The notes under the pieces are model-generated. The model had not been told where the DNA came from. It saw only the letters and a list, made by a program, of their open reading frames with translations, and did no database searches. The translations under genes were made by a program, and so were the position numbers. 64,000 bases of DNA from Tyto alba (lineage: Eukaryota; Chordata; Aves; Strigiformes; Tytonidae), in assembly GCF_018691265.1 (NCBI RefSeq), contig NW_024881300.1, positions 6,430,546 to 6,494,545 of the forward strand, given 5' to 3'. Shown here one piece after another: positions 1 to 10,130 of this stretch (position 1 is its first letter; each line of letters starts with the position of its first letter).

Positions 1-2768
1 ACTGAAAGCTATTCTATAGGGACCACAGGTTGTTGATGTCCACAAGAAAGTACCACAAAGTGAAAAATGAAATTCCCATTCCTTTCTTTGTGATTTTTTT
101 AAAAAAATATTTATTAGCCATATAACTTAAATTCAAAGTGCAGAAAATACGTTGTTTGTTGTTATCATATGCACGTATGATGAAATGATAAGAGATAGGA
201 AATGTTATAAAATATTTTCTTTTATATATAATATGTCTTAACTGTTTGGTGCTAGATAGCCAGTTACAAAATATTGCTGTTTCCACCTTTAGCTTTTATG
301 GAAGTTTTTAAGATAAAAAAAAAAAAGCTTAAAACATTAGGAAAATATATAGAAAAGAAAAACTGGTATTTAATAAATGGATGTAAAAAACCACACAAGC
401 ATCAAATAGTGTCAGAAAAAGGGACAGTTAAGAATTCATGGGCTTGTGTATAAAATTAGATTCTGGGTCAGTGCAAGTCAGGAGAATTTAGTCTCAATAA
501 AATCATAGATGCAACCAAAATGACAAGACTTAGAGTGAATGGTTTGTAACCTATGTCATCACATTCTGTGGCCTCGGTGTAAAGGCCAGAAAGGCCAGTA
601 TTGTGTATCAATAAAGAACAAAATCTAGCCTTATAGGTGTAGAACACCTCCAAGAAAGTACTGCCTGCAAAATAATGAAGAAAGTTAATTTCTATGAGAC
701 GGTCATTCTAATGATCTCCACCTTTGCTTTGCCAGCTGAATTTTTCTTCATACAATAAAGTAATGTCTGTAAACTAAAATGAATGGAGTAACATGCAGAA
801 AGTGATATCCTTTTACAAAAGACTTTGAATGACTTCCAGATGCCAATGCCAATACAAGTCACAATCAAAGTGACCCTATAGTTAATGGTAGTAAATTTTC
901 ACAGAAAGATGCCCTGAAGCAAATGGATATTTCAGCCAATAAGTCTGATGTTTTGATCTTTCTGAATCAAGTGCTTTACTTTTGGCACATGCATTCATCT
1001 CTAAGGAACTACACTCCTTTACTGAAAATATTAAAAGCATTTAAGAAGTAGGAAAAGCAGTGTGGTATAGTATGGATGATGAGCCAAGCTGGCAATGGCT
1101 TGGAAGGTATGGGGAAAGTGAGAGTGAGACCTAGTGTATAGGATCATGAGTTTGTGGGGTTAACTTCAGCTGTACTGGGTCCAGGTGCCATACTACGTGT
1201 ACTTTTATGCTAAGAAGGACTTCTTTTTTTCTGTATAGGCTTCAGCAGAAAGACACGAGTGCCAAATTCAGAATTAATATGATTTATTGCTACAGGGAAG
1301 CAGTGTGCTGCAGCACTTGTACATAAGATGGATGAGGCAGGGTGTGCATCTTCTCTAACACGTGTATTGCTTCTTTGTACAGCTGCACTTGTCCCATCTA
1401 AGAAAAAGCTTTCAGGATCACAGAGTCACTGTCTCTTTCGAGGGGAGAGTTGTAAAAAGTAGGAGGAAAGTCACTTGGGCTAAATGTGCCTCCATGCTGA
1501 CACAGATTTTTGAAAATTCGTTTGGGCTTATCCATGCTTTAATAAGAAAGCAGTGGGAAGGTGAAACTGCATTGTGGAAGTCTGGTGGACTGTACGCTGG
1601 GTGCCCAGCATTGCTGTTTTGTTCTGTGTCATTTCATTAAGGATCATTGCACCTGCTATTAATTGCTATGTAGGTTATTAATAATGAAAGAGTTTTCAAA
1701 ATCTAGTTTATTTCTCTTGTTTCTGTCCGTTCCAACAATGGCTATAGATTAATCATGTTGCTGAATCAATTTGTGATCTATTTATTCTCTTCACTTATTA
1801 ACTGTTCTAAAAATCTTCTTTTCTGTTTTAATGTTCCTTCATTGTGTATTGATATGTGTGGTTAAAAATAAGAAAACTGAGTTGCTCATAGGCAGATTCC
1901 AGTTGACTTTACCTTCACGGTCTTTCTTCTTTTTATTTTCAAATGTGGTAAATGTTGGGCAGATGTAGATGAGGACATAGTCTGTGCCCTCAAGAAAGAG
2001 TAGAAACAAAGCCATGAAAGCACTTGAGTTTCTGAGACATGAAATACAAAAAAAATAAAGTCAGTGATTGGTACGTAGCTTGCTACTTCTACATGTGTTT
2101 GTTGGATTAAAGATAAAAATGTGTAGTTTGGTGCAGTACTTGCAAACAAGGATTTTTAGGAGTGATTAGGATTACTCAAATGGTTCTCCAGCATGCTGCA
2201 GTGTCTGCACTCGAGAGCTGGCAGGGCAGTGTTCTTTGTTTAAAACAACTTTAAAATCCCACTCAAAAAGAATTGTCTTATACCAACTACTGTTACTAGT
2301 AACAGCTAAGAATAATTGAGTGTCAGTAAAGGAAGATGCTTTTCCTTATCTCTCTATATATATCCCCACCCCCCCTCCACCTGCCCTGGATTTGTTTACT
2401 TTCTGCATTTGACAGCAGTTTGTGTCTTCTCAGTTGCAATGTTTTCCCTGTATTGTCAGCCAGCCTGTTTCCCTGTTGTTTATGTGGGTACTTCACACTA
2501 CATCAAGAGAAGAAATGTTTGAAAAAGGGGAAATTAAATTTTTACTCCACAAAAAAAACACCCACAGGTGGGGGAGAAGTAAAATCTGGGGCAAGTGTGG
2601 TAACTGTTGCTGCATATAATTTATTAATAATGCACTTAATTCATTAAAAAGAAATGAAACAATCTGCAAGTTGACAGTGTCAGTTCTGTAAACCTGTGAA
2701 AAAAATCTATATGTGATAATGCTATATGGTAACTGCTAATGACTAAGTAATATTTCAATCTCTTTTAG
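1..2768 (+). other. TOX3: TOX3 intron (3' part of the intron before the first visible exon)
   Basis: AT-rich noncoding sequence ends in a pyrimidine-rich acceptor (caatctcttttag) at 2768. Short open frames on both strands have no recognisable similarity and no splice logic. No interspersed repeat was recognised. The intron start is outside the window. Confidence 0.8.
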
Positions 2769-3038
2769 GATCAGAGTCACACACAAGTTTCCCAATATCG
2801 CCAGGATCACTCTCTGATTATGAGATCTATTGTCCATATGACTGATGCTGCTCATTCGGGAATTATGCCTCCTTCTCAGCTAACCACCATTAACCAGTCT
2901 CAGCTAAGTGCACAGCTGGGGCTAAATTTAGGAGGCACTAATTTGCCACACACTTCTCCCTCCCCTCCTGCAAGTAAATCAGCCACTCCTTCCCCATCCA
3001 GCTCTATAAATGAAGAAGATGCAGATGAATCAAATAGA
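2769..3038 (+). CDS. TOX3: TOX3 coding exon, probably exon 4 of 7 (Ser/Pro-rich linker)
   Basis: The acceptor is cttttag before 2769 and the donor is GTAAGT at 3039. The exon is 270 bases, 90 codons, phase 0 at both ends. It begins [15 protein letters not shown] and runs through a Gln/Leu-rich segment ([12 protein letters not shown]) into a Ser/Pro/Thr-rich linker ([18 protein letters not shown]) and an acidic end ([10 protein letters not shown]). This is the low-complexity region ahead of the DNA-binding domain in TOX proteins and has no fold of its own that I can name. Reading past the donor continues only about 44 codons before a stop, as expected for intron. The exon number is inferred from the seven-exon human gene. 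Confidence 0.93.
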
Positions 3039-6000
3039 GTAAGTTATTCCATGCACTGTAGTAAGGTTTACATGTCTATATGCTGTAATTTCCTGAATGT
3101 GGCAATATCATCTCAGCTGCAGTGTGGTCATGTAAGGTACAAATGTTACAGTATAGTGGAATATGATTAATTTGCTGTTTAGCTTCTTTACTTAAGAAGT
3201 TTCCATAATATGTTCATAATAATAAATGTAAGAATATACATACTCACATATATATATTTGGTCTAATACATTCATAATTAATTTCAGATTTTATAGATCT
3301 GGTGAATCTCTTTACTCATCAACTTTGGACAGTTTTGTCATTTTGGTATTCTCTGGGGTCATATAAAACATAGACGCATTTAGATAGAAATAAAATAAGC
3401 ACTCTTCTGACTCTAAGTTTAGTTAATTTACATTTTGCTTTAAATAAAACTGTTATAAAAGGAAAATTTTATCAACAAAATAAAGCATAAATGTTCTTAT
3501 AGCACAAATGTTCTTATAGCAATGTATTTAAAGGGCCTAATTTAGACTGTACCATGAAAGGTTTTCTCATTAACTTAATGGAAATTGTGCATATGGAAAG
3601 ATCATTGTACAGGATCCTCAGAATATCAGAGTAAAATGAATGTCTTAGAGTTATATTTAGTGCCACTTTATCCCCTCGTTGCAATAACCTGTGCATAGTT
3701 CAACACAAGAGGGTACAGGACGTGAGGCGTACGCAGGGGCCGGAGGTTCCCCTTAGTCCCGCGTGTGGTGCTCGGGGGTTCCCCGTCCCAGGGGAAAGAG
3801 GGAGGTGTGGGGTCAGACCAGGGCTGGCAGTGACCCGGGGTACTGGAGGTACCTGGGGGGCAGGGGGGGTGTTTGCTGCAGGTGGATACAAACTGCAGAG
3901 TAGCTGCCACTTTTTGCCCAAAGGGTGGGATTTTTAACCCCTGACCCGTGTCTAAATTGGCAGTCTAAGTCTGGGAATCGGGAAATGCCTCCAAGCTCTT
4001 GCCTTTTGAGTCTCTGCTGCTGAAATTACATCTTAATGGAAAAACATAGATTGGCTATTCAAAATATACGCTAGATTAAATCTTTTTTTTTTTTTTTTTT
4101 TAATACAAATTAGCATTGAGGTGTACTTTTTCAGGTCAAGCTCCTTGGATTTGACTATCTGAGCCGTGCTTACAATGAGCGGTAACTATTCATGCATTTA
4201 GTTCCAGTAGATCTGATGAGATTAAGCTGAGACTAAGTACTCGTTGGTAGGTGAAACGCTTGCACAACAGGACTCTACGAAATGTTGTCTACAGAGTAGC
4301 TTTATCCATATATTGTTAAGACAGACTGTCGATATTTTTTTGGAATTAATCTGATTTATTTCATGCATATATTGACTGTTCTTGTTATTACCGTTTCTTA
4401 GGCTACTGGAGAAAAAAGAGCTGCCCCAGATTCTGGCAAGAAGCCCAAGACTCCAAAGAAGAAGAAAAAGAAAGATCCCAATGAGCCACAAAAGCCAGTG
4501 TCAGCATATGCCCTTTTCTTCAGGGATACACAAGCTGCCATTAAAGGGCAGAACCCGAATGCCACATTTGGAGAGGTTTCAAAAATAGTGGCATCTATGT
4601 GGGACAGTTTAGGAGAAGAACAAAAACAGGTAAAAAATTGATGCAGGGTTGTCTCACGAGAAGTAAAATAGTAATCCTTGTAAAAAATCCTACCTCTGCT
4701 CTGAGTGGACCACACTACTTGCTGATGTAGCCCTCTTACTCTGTAGAGCAACATTGATTTTTGAACTTACTGAAGACCTGGCATCTAACCAGCATTTTGT
4801 TATAAGAGTCAGTAGGTAGTACTAAATGGCTGTATTTGTCTTTAAATTTTAAAAAGGGCAGTTTGTAAAAAAAGCTCAGGTGATATTGTCCTAGAGTCCT
4901 GTTAAGGCCATCTTTTGATGATTCCTTTTCAAAGCTCTTGTTTCCTATTAATCAGAAGTTAGAAGAGAAAAGGGGAAGGTACAGCACATTTACCATTTTC
5001 CTTTGATCTGCCTTATGAATTTCTTACAAAGCGTGTTGATTTCCAACCTTTGAAGCCAATCCTCTGTGCCTCATTACAATGTCATATGTGAAATGTTATC
5101 TCCAACTCAAACTTGGTACAGAATGATGAGTTTTGTTCTTCCTTGAGGGTTATTCTTCTTTCTATACACATGTAACTCCTACACACGAACTGAAGGAAAA
5201 AAATTAAAATCCTTTGAGGCTTTTTGCCTCTTGATACTCCATGTAGCTCCCAGTAACAGTTAATGGAAGTTGAGATGGAAGAGTAGATTCCCGCATAGGA
5301 CACCCTCTGGCAAGATATGTATGATACTTGTTTGCGAAGTACATTTGGAAACTTTTAGTCTGATCTAACAGATGATGGTGAACATGAATTAAAGGTGAAC
5401 TTTAAATTTACCAATGACTAGAAATACAGATCAGTTAATTTTTGCCTAACTGTTCCTGTTTAACTCAATGGTATTCTCTCGTATTGGCTTTGGGAAAGTG
5501 AATTGTCCAAGTTATAAGAACTACCTTTTCTGAAAGTATAAAGATTTTTTTAATAGTTCGAATATTTGTTTTAAAAAAAATACTACATAGGCATTTTTTG
5601 CTATTTTATATTATTGCAGATACTTTTCAGCATCTGAAATACTCAGTCTTCTAATTATCCTTGTTACTTAGAGTCATTAAAATACAATTTCCTGGGGAGG
5701 TAAAGTGTGCATAGGTAGTCTTGTCAAACAGTTGGCTGCTGCTTTATCAGCTTTTTTTATTCATGATAAATCAACATAAATTGTGGTGCAATTCCAGTGA
5801 GTAGACCTGAAAGTCTGTAACCACCTGCAAGAATATTTAGGTCTTTCAGGAAAGAAAAAGCACATCTAACAGTAGAATGTTTTCAGGTTTTTTGGTTTGT
5901 GTTTTTTGTTTCTTTGCAAGTGATTTTGACAGCATTCTGGCAAAAACATCTTAATAATTGAATCTAGTGAAATTGTGGTCTCTTTTTAATAGGTATATAA

Positions 6001-8993
6001 AAGAAAAACTGAAGCTGCCAAAAAAGAATACCTAAAGGCACTTGCTGCCTATAGAGCAAGCCTTGTTTCTAAGGTAAGCCTAATAATACCTTCAATGTAA
6101 TGCAAATTAGCTTTTGGCAATGGTATTTAAATACTGGGGGTGGGGGTCTGGTGTTACACAAAATAAAAGTAGAATCCTAAGATTTCTGTAATACCAAATC
6201 TACAAGATATTGTTCTGCTGCTTGAACCTGGTTAGTCTCTGAAAAAAAAAAATAAAAAAAATCTCTCTGATGACACAGTAATGACTACCAAACAATAACT
6301 TTGTAAATGTACATATTCCTTTATCTATGGAAGCAAAATAATGCACTTCACTACAGAAGTAAAATTCAGTCATGAAAAATATACTGATCTTTTGACATTA
6401 ATATTTGCAAGATATTCGCAGAGTTTTGTTTTTCCTCAAGTGCTATTTCTCAAAAGACAGACTTGCTTTGCATGGAGCTGGAGAGCACTTATTGTATGAC
6501 AAAGCTTAAGTATTTCTTGCAGGTGAGGGGAAAAAAATGTGTGATGGTTCTGAATTTGGAGAGTGCTTACAAATGGACTAGCTGGCAGTGAGCCACATAG
6601 AGTATTTTAGTGCATCCCAAGTTAAAATAAAACTTGTGAAGAAAACAAAGCTCTGTTCTCTTATTTGAGAATTTACCTTCCTAACTAGCAGCACTACACT
6701 GGTTGTAGACCTGTTGCATCTGAATACCATAAATGGAAATATGCTTACGGACACCTAAAATATGGATAAAAAATAATCAACATGGTTATTTCTCTAATAA
6801 TATTTCATAAAGATCAGTTACAAAATTATCTTTGATCAGAAGAGTGCAACAGAAGAAAGTGATATCTAACTCCTGAGAATATTTATTTGAATGTACAACT
6901 GCAGAGCATTACTAAATCACACAGAATTAATGATTAAAAATACAACAGCAGAAATTACATTCATTCTTGAAAGCTGGAAGATTTCTTATCCTTGTGTTGA
7001 GAAGCTGGATTTTTCTGTTGTATTTAAGACTCAGATAATATTCTCAAAGCCTTTAGTATCATAATGCTAAGTTCAATGCCAGCTGAAATTCTAAATACAT
7101 TTGAGAGAATTTGTCAGTCCTAAATTCCCTTTTCAAAATCATCAGAAATTATATTTTCTCTCCAAATCTGTGGGACGTCAGCTGACAAGTAACTTGTGGG
7201 AAACTGTGCGTGGAATTTACACTCTAAGTCCAGTATTCATCTCATCTCCTCTAATTTAAGACATTCTCAATGTAGCTTTTTCATCCAAGGTGGTTGCTGA
7301 GAGTAGGGATGGAATAGACATTTCTGCAGCACGGTTTGACACATTCTAAGGTAAATGTCTAAAACGTGTCAGCTAACTGTGCTGGAAGAGAGTTTTTCTC
7401 TCTGTTGTCTTTAGATAGGGATTCTAGACAGGTATTCTACATGTCGTGTAAAATGCAGATGTGTAAAACTATGAAAGGCAAACCCTACCTTTGGTGCTTC
7501 AATATATCTAATGTAAACATACACAGTATTTTTAAATATACCTAATGAAACTATGCCTTCAGAGCACCAGAACACCTAATTTATGACAATAGGCCTCTTT
7601 GGACTGTAGTTTTCCTGCAGGTGTGTCTCATCAGAAACCTCCAGGACACTGGAAGTAGGCAGGATTCCCGAAGCAGGGCACCCCACCGCTGCAGCTGTAC
7701 CCCTTCCAATGTATTCAGCTGTGCACCTCCAGAGTGTTCCCTTAGGCTTGTGTCTGTTGTAGATACCTAGGTCTTGATGCCTTAGGTACAAAGAACTACA
7801 ATAAGCAATTTTTAAAAGTTGTTTGAGAAGTTTTGTTATTTGTTCACTACTCTAATGCCATGGTAACTGGTGCAAGGGGATATGCTTCTGCTCAGATTTG
7901 TCTCCCAAAGAACAGGGGGTTTTTTGAAAACATATGAATATAGAAAGTACTGGGCCCTTTTTAGTTCTTTTAGCCACAAAATGTACGTGACGTTTGTGAC
8001 TTCCTGATGTTGAACAAGGGCATGGATTAGTTTTTTATCCAAGTAAGAATTGGAGGTACTGTATACAAAGACAGATGAAGAGGTGATATAGTGGCTCAGT
8101 GGATCAGTGATCTTTTTTACGATACTGATTGATCTTTTCTGATAGAAAACAAAATATGAAAAAGTCTTCCCCAGTGGCTGTGACTTTTATTTCCATGTAA
8201 ACAGTACCAATGTTTTTTCTGTTAAAAATACCATTAATTTATTTTCCAAACACAGGCTGCTGCAGAATCTGCTGAGGCCCAGACAATTCGTTCTGTCCAG
8301 CAAACGTTGGCATCCACAAATTTGTCTTCCTCCCTCATTCTGAATACTTCCCTTTCTCAACATGCAACAGTATCGGCATCTCCTCAAACTCTTCAGCAGT
8401 CCCTTCCCAGAGCAATTGCTCCAAAACCTTTAACCATGAGACTGCCAATGAATCAGATTGTAGCTTCTGTTACTGTTGCACCAAACATGCCAACAAACGT
8501 TGCAGCTCCATTGATAAGCTCTATGGGAACAAATATGGTGGCAACGCCATCTTCATCTCAAGTCAGTCCCTCCATGCAAAGCCAGCAGCACCAGATACAG
8601 CAGCTCCAGCAGCAGCAGATGCAGCAGATGCAACAGCAGCAACTACATCAGCATCAAATGCATCAGCAAATACAGCAACAAATGCAACAACAGCATTTTC
8701 AGCACCACATGCAACAACATTTGCAGCAGCAGCAGCATCTTCAGCAGCAAATTAATCAACAGCAACTACAACAGCAACTGCAGCACATACAGCTTCAGCA
8801 AATGCAACAGCAGCAAATGCAGCATATGCAACACCAGTCACAGCCTTCTCCTCAGCAGCATTCTCCAGTAGCCTCTCAGATCACTTCTCCCATCCCTGCC
8901 ATTGGGAGCCCTCAGCCAGCACCTCAGCAGCACCAGTCACAAATACAATCTCAGACACAGACTCAAGTATTATCGCAGGTCAGTATTTTCTGA
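2769..8993 (+). CDS. TOX3: TOX3, HMG-box transcription regulator (3' four coding exons, 5' end outside window)
   Basis: The spliced segments 2769-3038, 4402-4629, 5993-6073 and 8256-8993 join in one frame (all introns phase 0) and give 438 codons plus TGA. In order they encode a Ser/Pro-rich linker, a Lys-rich basic stretch, one HMG box, and a Gln/Met/His-rich tail ending VSIF. The HMG box with [18 protein letters not shown] at its edge marks the TOX family. The very long glutamine-rich C-terminus separates TOX3 (formerly TNRC9, trinucleotide repeat containing 9) from TOX, TOX2 and TOX4. Human TOX3 is about 576 residues, so roughly 140 N-terminal residues and the first exons should lie upstream of base 1. 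Family knowledge: a nuclear DNA-binding coactivator that works with CREB/CBP and CITED1 in calcium-dependent transcription and neuronal survival; its human locus carries breast-cancer risk variants. No frameshift or internal stop is seen, so the gene looks intact here. Confidence 0.95.
3489..3521 (+). repeat. Direct tandem duplication, 17-base period, two copies
   Basis: The unit AAATGTTCTTATAGCAC is followed directly by a second copy identical over 16 bases. It is a recent-looking small tandem duplication in intron sequence with no evident function. Confidence 0.85.
3715..3900. other. GC-rich, CpG-containing patch inside TOX3 intron 4
   Basis: About 185 bases are strongly GC-rich amid roughly 35 percent GC flanks. 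Several CpGs (gaggcgtacgc, cccgcgtg, gctcggggg, cccgtccc, acccgggg) cluster in the first 130 bases, and G runs of six and seven lie near 3856-3872. Open frames on both strands through it look like chance products of GC richness, because they lack family similarity. It could be an intragenic CpG island, a GC-rich insertion or a regulatory element. Confidence 0.6.
4083..4101. repeat. T homopolymer (about 19)
   Basis: Uninterrupted T run in the intron about 300 bases before the HMG exon. It is too far upstream to serve as that exon's polypyrimidine tract. Confidence 0.9.
4402..4629 (+). CDS. TOX3: TOX3 coding exon, probably exon 5 (NLS and first two thirds of HMG box)
   Basis: The acceptor is gtttcttag ending at 4401 and the donor is GTAAAA at 4630. 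The exon has 228 bases, 76 codons, phase 0. Residues 13-24 of the exon are almost all Lys and Pro ([12 protein letters not shown]), a classic nuclear localisation signal. The HMG box starts near exon residue 29 ([16 protein letters not shown]) and continues to the exon end with the conserved helix-2 Trp in [17 protein letters not shown] boxes bend DNA by minor-groove binding; the TOX-family box is thought to recognise DNA structure rather than a strict sequence. The box is interrupted by the intron after EEQKQ. Confidence 0.95.
4630..5992 (+). other. TOX3: TOX3 intron splitting the HMG box
   Basis: A GT-AG intron of 1,363 bases, AT-rich, with no recognised repeat or additional exon. It interrupts the HMG box between helix 2 and helix 3. 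Confidence 0.85.
5993..6073 (+). CDS. TOX3: TOX3 coding exon, probably exon 6 (end of HMG box)
   Basis: This small 81-base, 27-codon exon, phase 0, follows a pyrimidine-rich acceptor (ctctttttaatag) and ends at donor GTAAGC at 6074. It encodes [20 protein letters not shown], the third helix of the HMG box, followed by RASLVSK. The [17 protein letters not shown] segment is a strong TOX-family signature. It is too short to be picked out as an isolated open frame and is recognised only by splice borders and its fit to the box. Confidence 0.94.
6074..8255 (+). other. TOX3: TOX3 last intron
   Basis: A GT-AG intron of 2,182 bases. It is AT-rich except for a mildly GC-rich stretch at about 7600-7750. 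No repeat family was recognised and no additional exon is supported. Confidence 0.85.
8256..8993 (+). CDS. TOX3: TOX3 terminal coding exon, probably exon 7 (Gln/Met/His-rich C-terminal domain)
   Basis: The acceptor is ttttccaaacacag ending at 8255; 245 codons follow, then TGA at 8991-8993. The first third ([20 protein letters not shown] and onward) is Ser/Thr/Ala/Pro-rich and moderately hydrophobic. From about base 8575 to 8870 the protein is nearly all Gln with interspersed Met, His and Leu (for example [20 protein letters not shown]). A Ser/Pro/Gln stretch then leads to the C-terminus QVLSQVSIF. Glutamine-rich domains of this type act in transactivation and low-affinity self-association. 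CAG and CAA codons are mixed and broken by ATG and CAT, so there is no long pure CAG run. Confidence 0.95.
   Translation, partial: AAAESAEAQTIRSVQQTLASTNLSSSLILNTSLSQHATVSASPQTLQQSLPRAIAPKPLTMRLPMNQIVASVTVAPNMPTNVAAPLISSMGTNMVATPSSSQVSPSMQSQQHQIQQLQQQQMQQMQQQQLHQHQMHQQIQQQMQQQHFQHHMQQHLQQQQHLQQQINQQQLQQQLQHIQLQQMQQQQMQHMQHQSQPSPQQHSPVASQITSPIPAIGSPQPAPQQHQSQIQSQTQTQVLSQVSIF
8575..8870 (+). repeat. TOX3: Imperfect CAG/CAA tract encoding the TOX3 polyglutamine-like region
   Basis: About 300 bases of coding sequence are built from CAG and CAA codons interrupted by ATG, CAT/CAC, CTT/CTA/CTG and ATA. The longest uninterrupted glutamine runs are only about four residues. This is the trinucleotide repeat that gave TNRC9 its name. 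The interruptions should make it more stable than a pure CAG repeat. Confidence 0.85.
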
Positions 8994-10130
8994 AGATAAA
9001 TGATCTTGCAACATGGCTTTGTGTTGATGGAGGGGGTAGGGGTAAACCATATTTGGCTGAAAACTGTAAATTGTTGATGGTAGTTATGCAGGGATGCATA
9101 ACAGATCGAATGATCCTCTAAAGTGTCTATTAGATAGGCAATAAAGAACTACAATGTAGCTGTGTATCATCTTTTAGCTGACTATAAATCATTTTGTTTA
9201 AAAAAAAAAAAAAAAAAAGCTGTGCTCTTTTTCATGTGTTGCCTTTTTAATTTATTTAAGCTTTACCTACAATATGTGAATCAAATGGCCTAATAAATAC
9301 CTGGACCTTATGACTGCAAAATGGCCTTTCAGAGTTATGTGATATAACCCTTCTTTCTCTAAAAGTGAATAATGCACTTCAAGGCAGTATGAACTCATGA
9401 AGCCCTTAAAGCACAGTTGTAACTACCTGTAAAATGATGATTGGATTTCATACAATCATACTTGTATGACATGAGTTAGTTGATGGCATTTTTTGTCATG
9501 AAAAAATAGAGTAAATCACAGATTTTTGCCAAAGCTCTTAATTTTTTTCTCTCCTAAATGTCTTCAGAAAAACAAATGCAAGTAACTGAACTTAAATGTT
9601 TGACCCAACCTTTCACTTCATTTCTTCAAATAAACCTACCATAGTTTGTAAGAAAATATATATTGACATTTACCCTCTTACGTTAATTCCAGTTGCAGAA
9701 CAAATGTGAATATTATATTCTGTGTCGAAGTGATGAGTTTCAGATTTAATACACTGTATTTTTAAAAGGGAAATGCACTTAAATAAAGCTGTTATTACAG
9801 AAAGCTAAGATGAAAAATGCAAGAGTTTTTAATATGCTGTAAAACCCGTAGAATATTTAAATGAAACTCCACAACCGAATAATCAATGTAAATATTTTCT
9901 TTAAAAGTTGTAAGTTTTCATATCATGTGTTGTAAAGTTTTCATAAATGAGGCTTTAATGTAAACACTGGTAACATGAATTATTAATTGCTACATTGCTT
10001 ATTGTGTTTTTATGCTGTTTTATACTTTTTTATGAGTTATGATAGCAGCAATTAAGTTGTTTGTATTTTGCTTATCTAAAATAAATGCTTTTATCTTGCT
10101 ATAGAATAAACACATTTCAGTAAAATTGAT
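8994..10130 (+). other. TOX3: TOX3 3'UTR (end uncertain)
   Basis: AT-rich sequence follows the TGA with no further open frame of note. AATAAA hexamers occur at 9140, 9292, 9629, 9782, 10080 and 10105, and a further one lies at 11906. A canonical Pumilio-type element TGTAAATA lies at 9887-9894. A 19-base A run lies at 9200-9218. The tight pair of signals at 10080-10110 is my preferred distal end, but the UTR could stop earlier or run to about 11.9 kb. No transcript evidence is available. Confidence 0.55.
10080..10110 (+). terminator. TOX3: Candidate polyadenylation signals of TOX3
   Basis: Two AATAAA hexamers (10080-10085 and 10105-10110) sit 25 bases apart about 1.1 kb after the stop codon, followed by T/G-containing sequence. 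Another credible site is AATAAA at 9782-9787. Which is used cannot be decided from sequence alone. Confidence 0.4.

Larger units (their letters stand above)
3039..4401 (+). other. TOX3: TOX3 intron between linker exon and HMG exon 1
   Basis: A GT-AG intron of 1,363 bases. It contains a 17-base direct duplication near 3489-3521, a GC-rich patch at about 3715-3900 and a 19-base T run at 4083-4101. No hidden exon was found. Confidence 0.85.
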
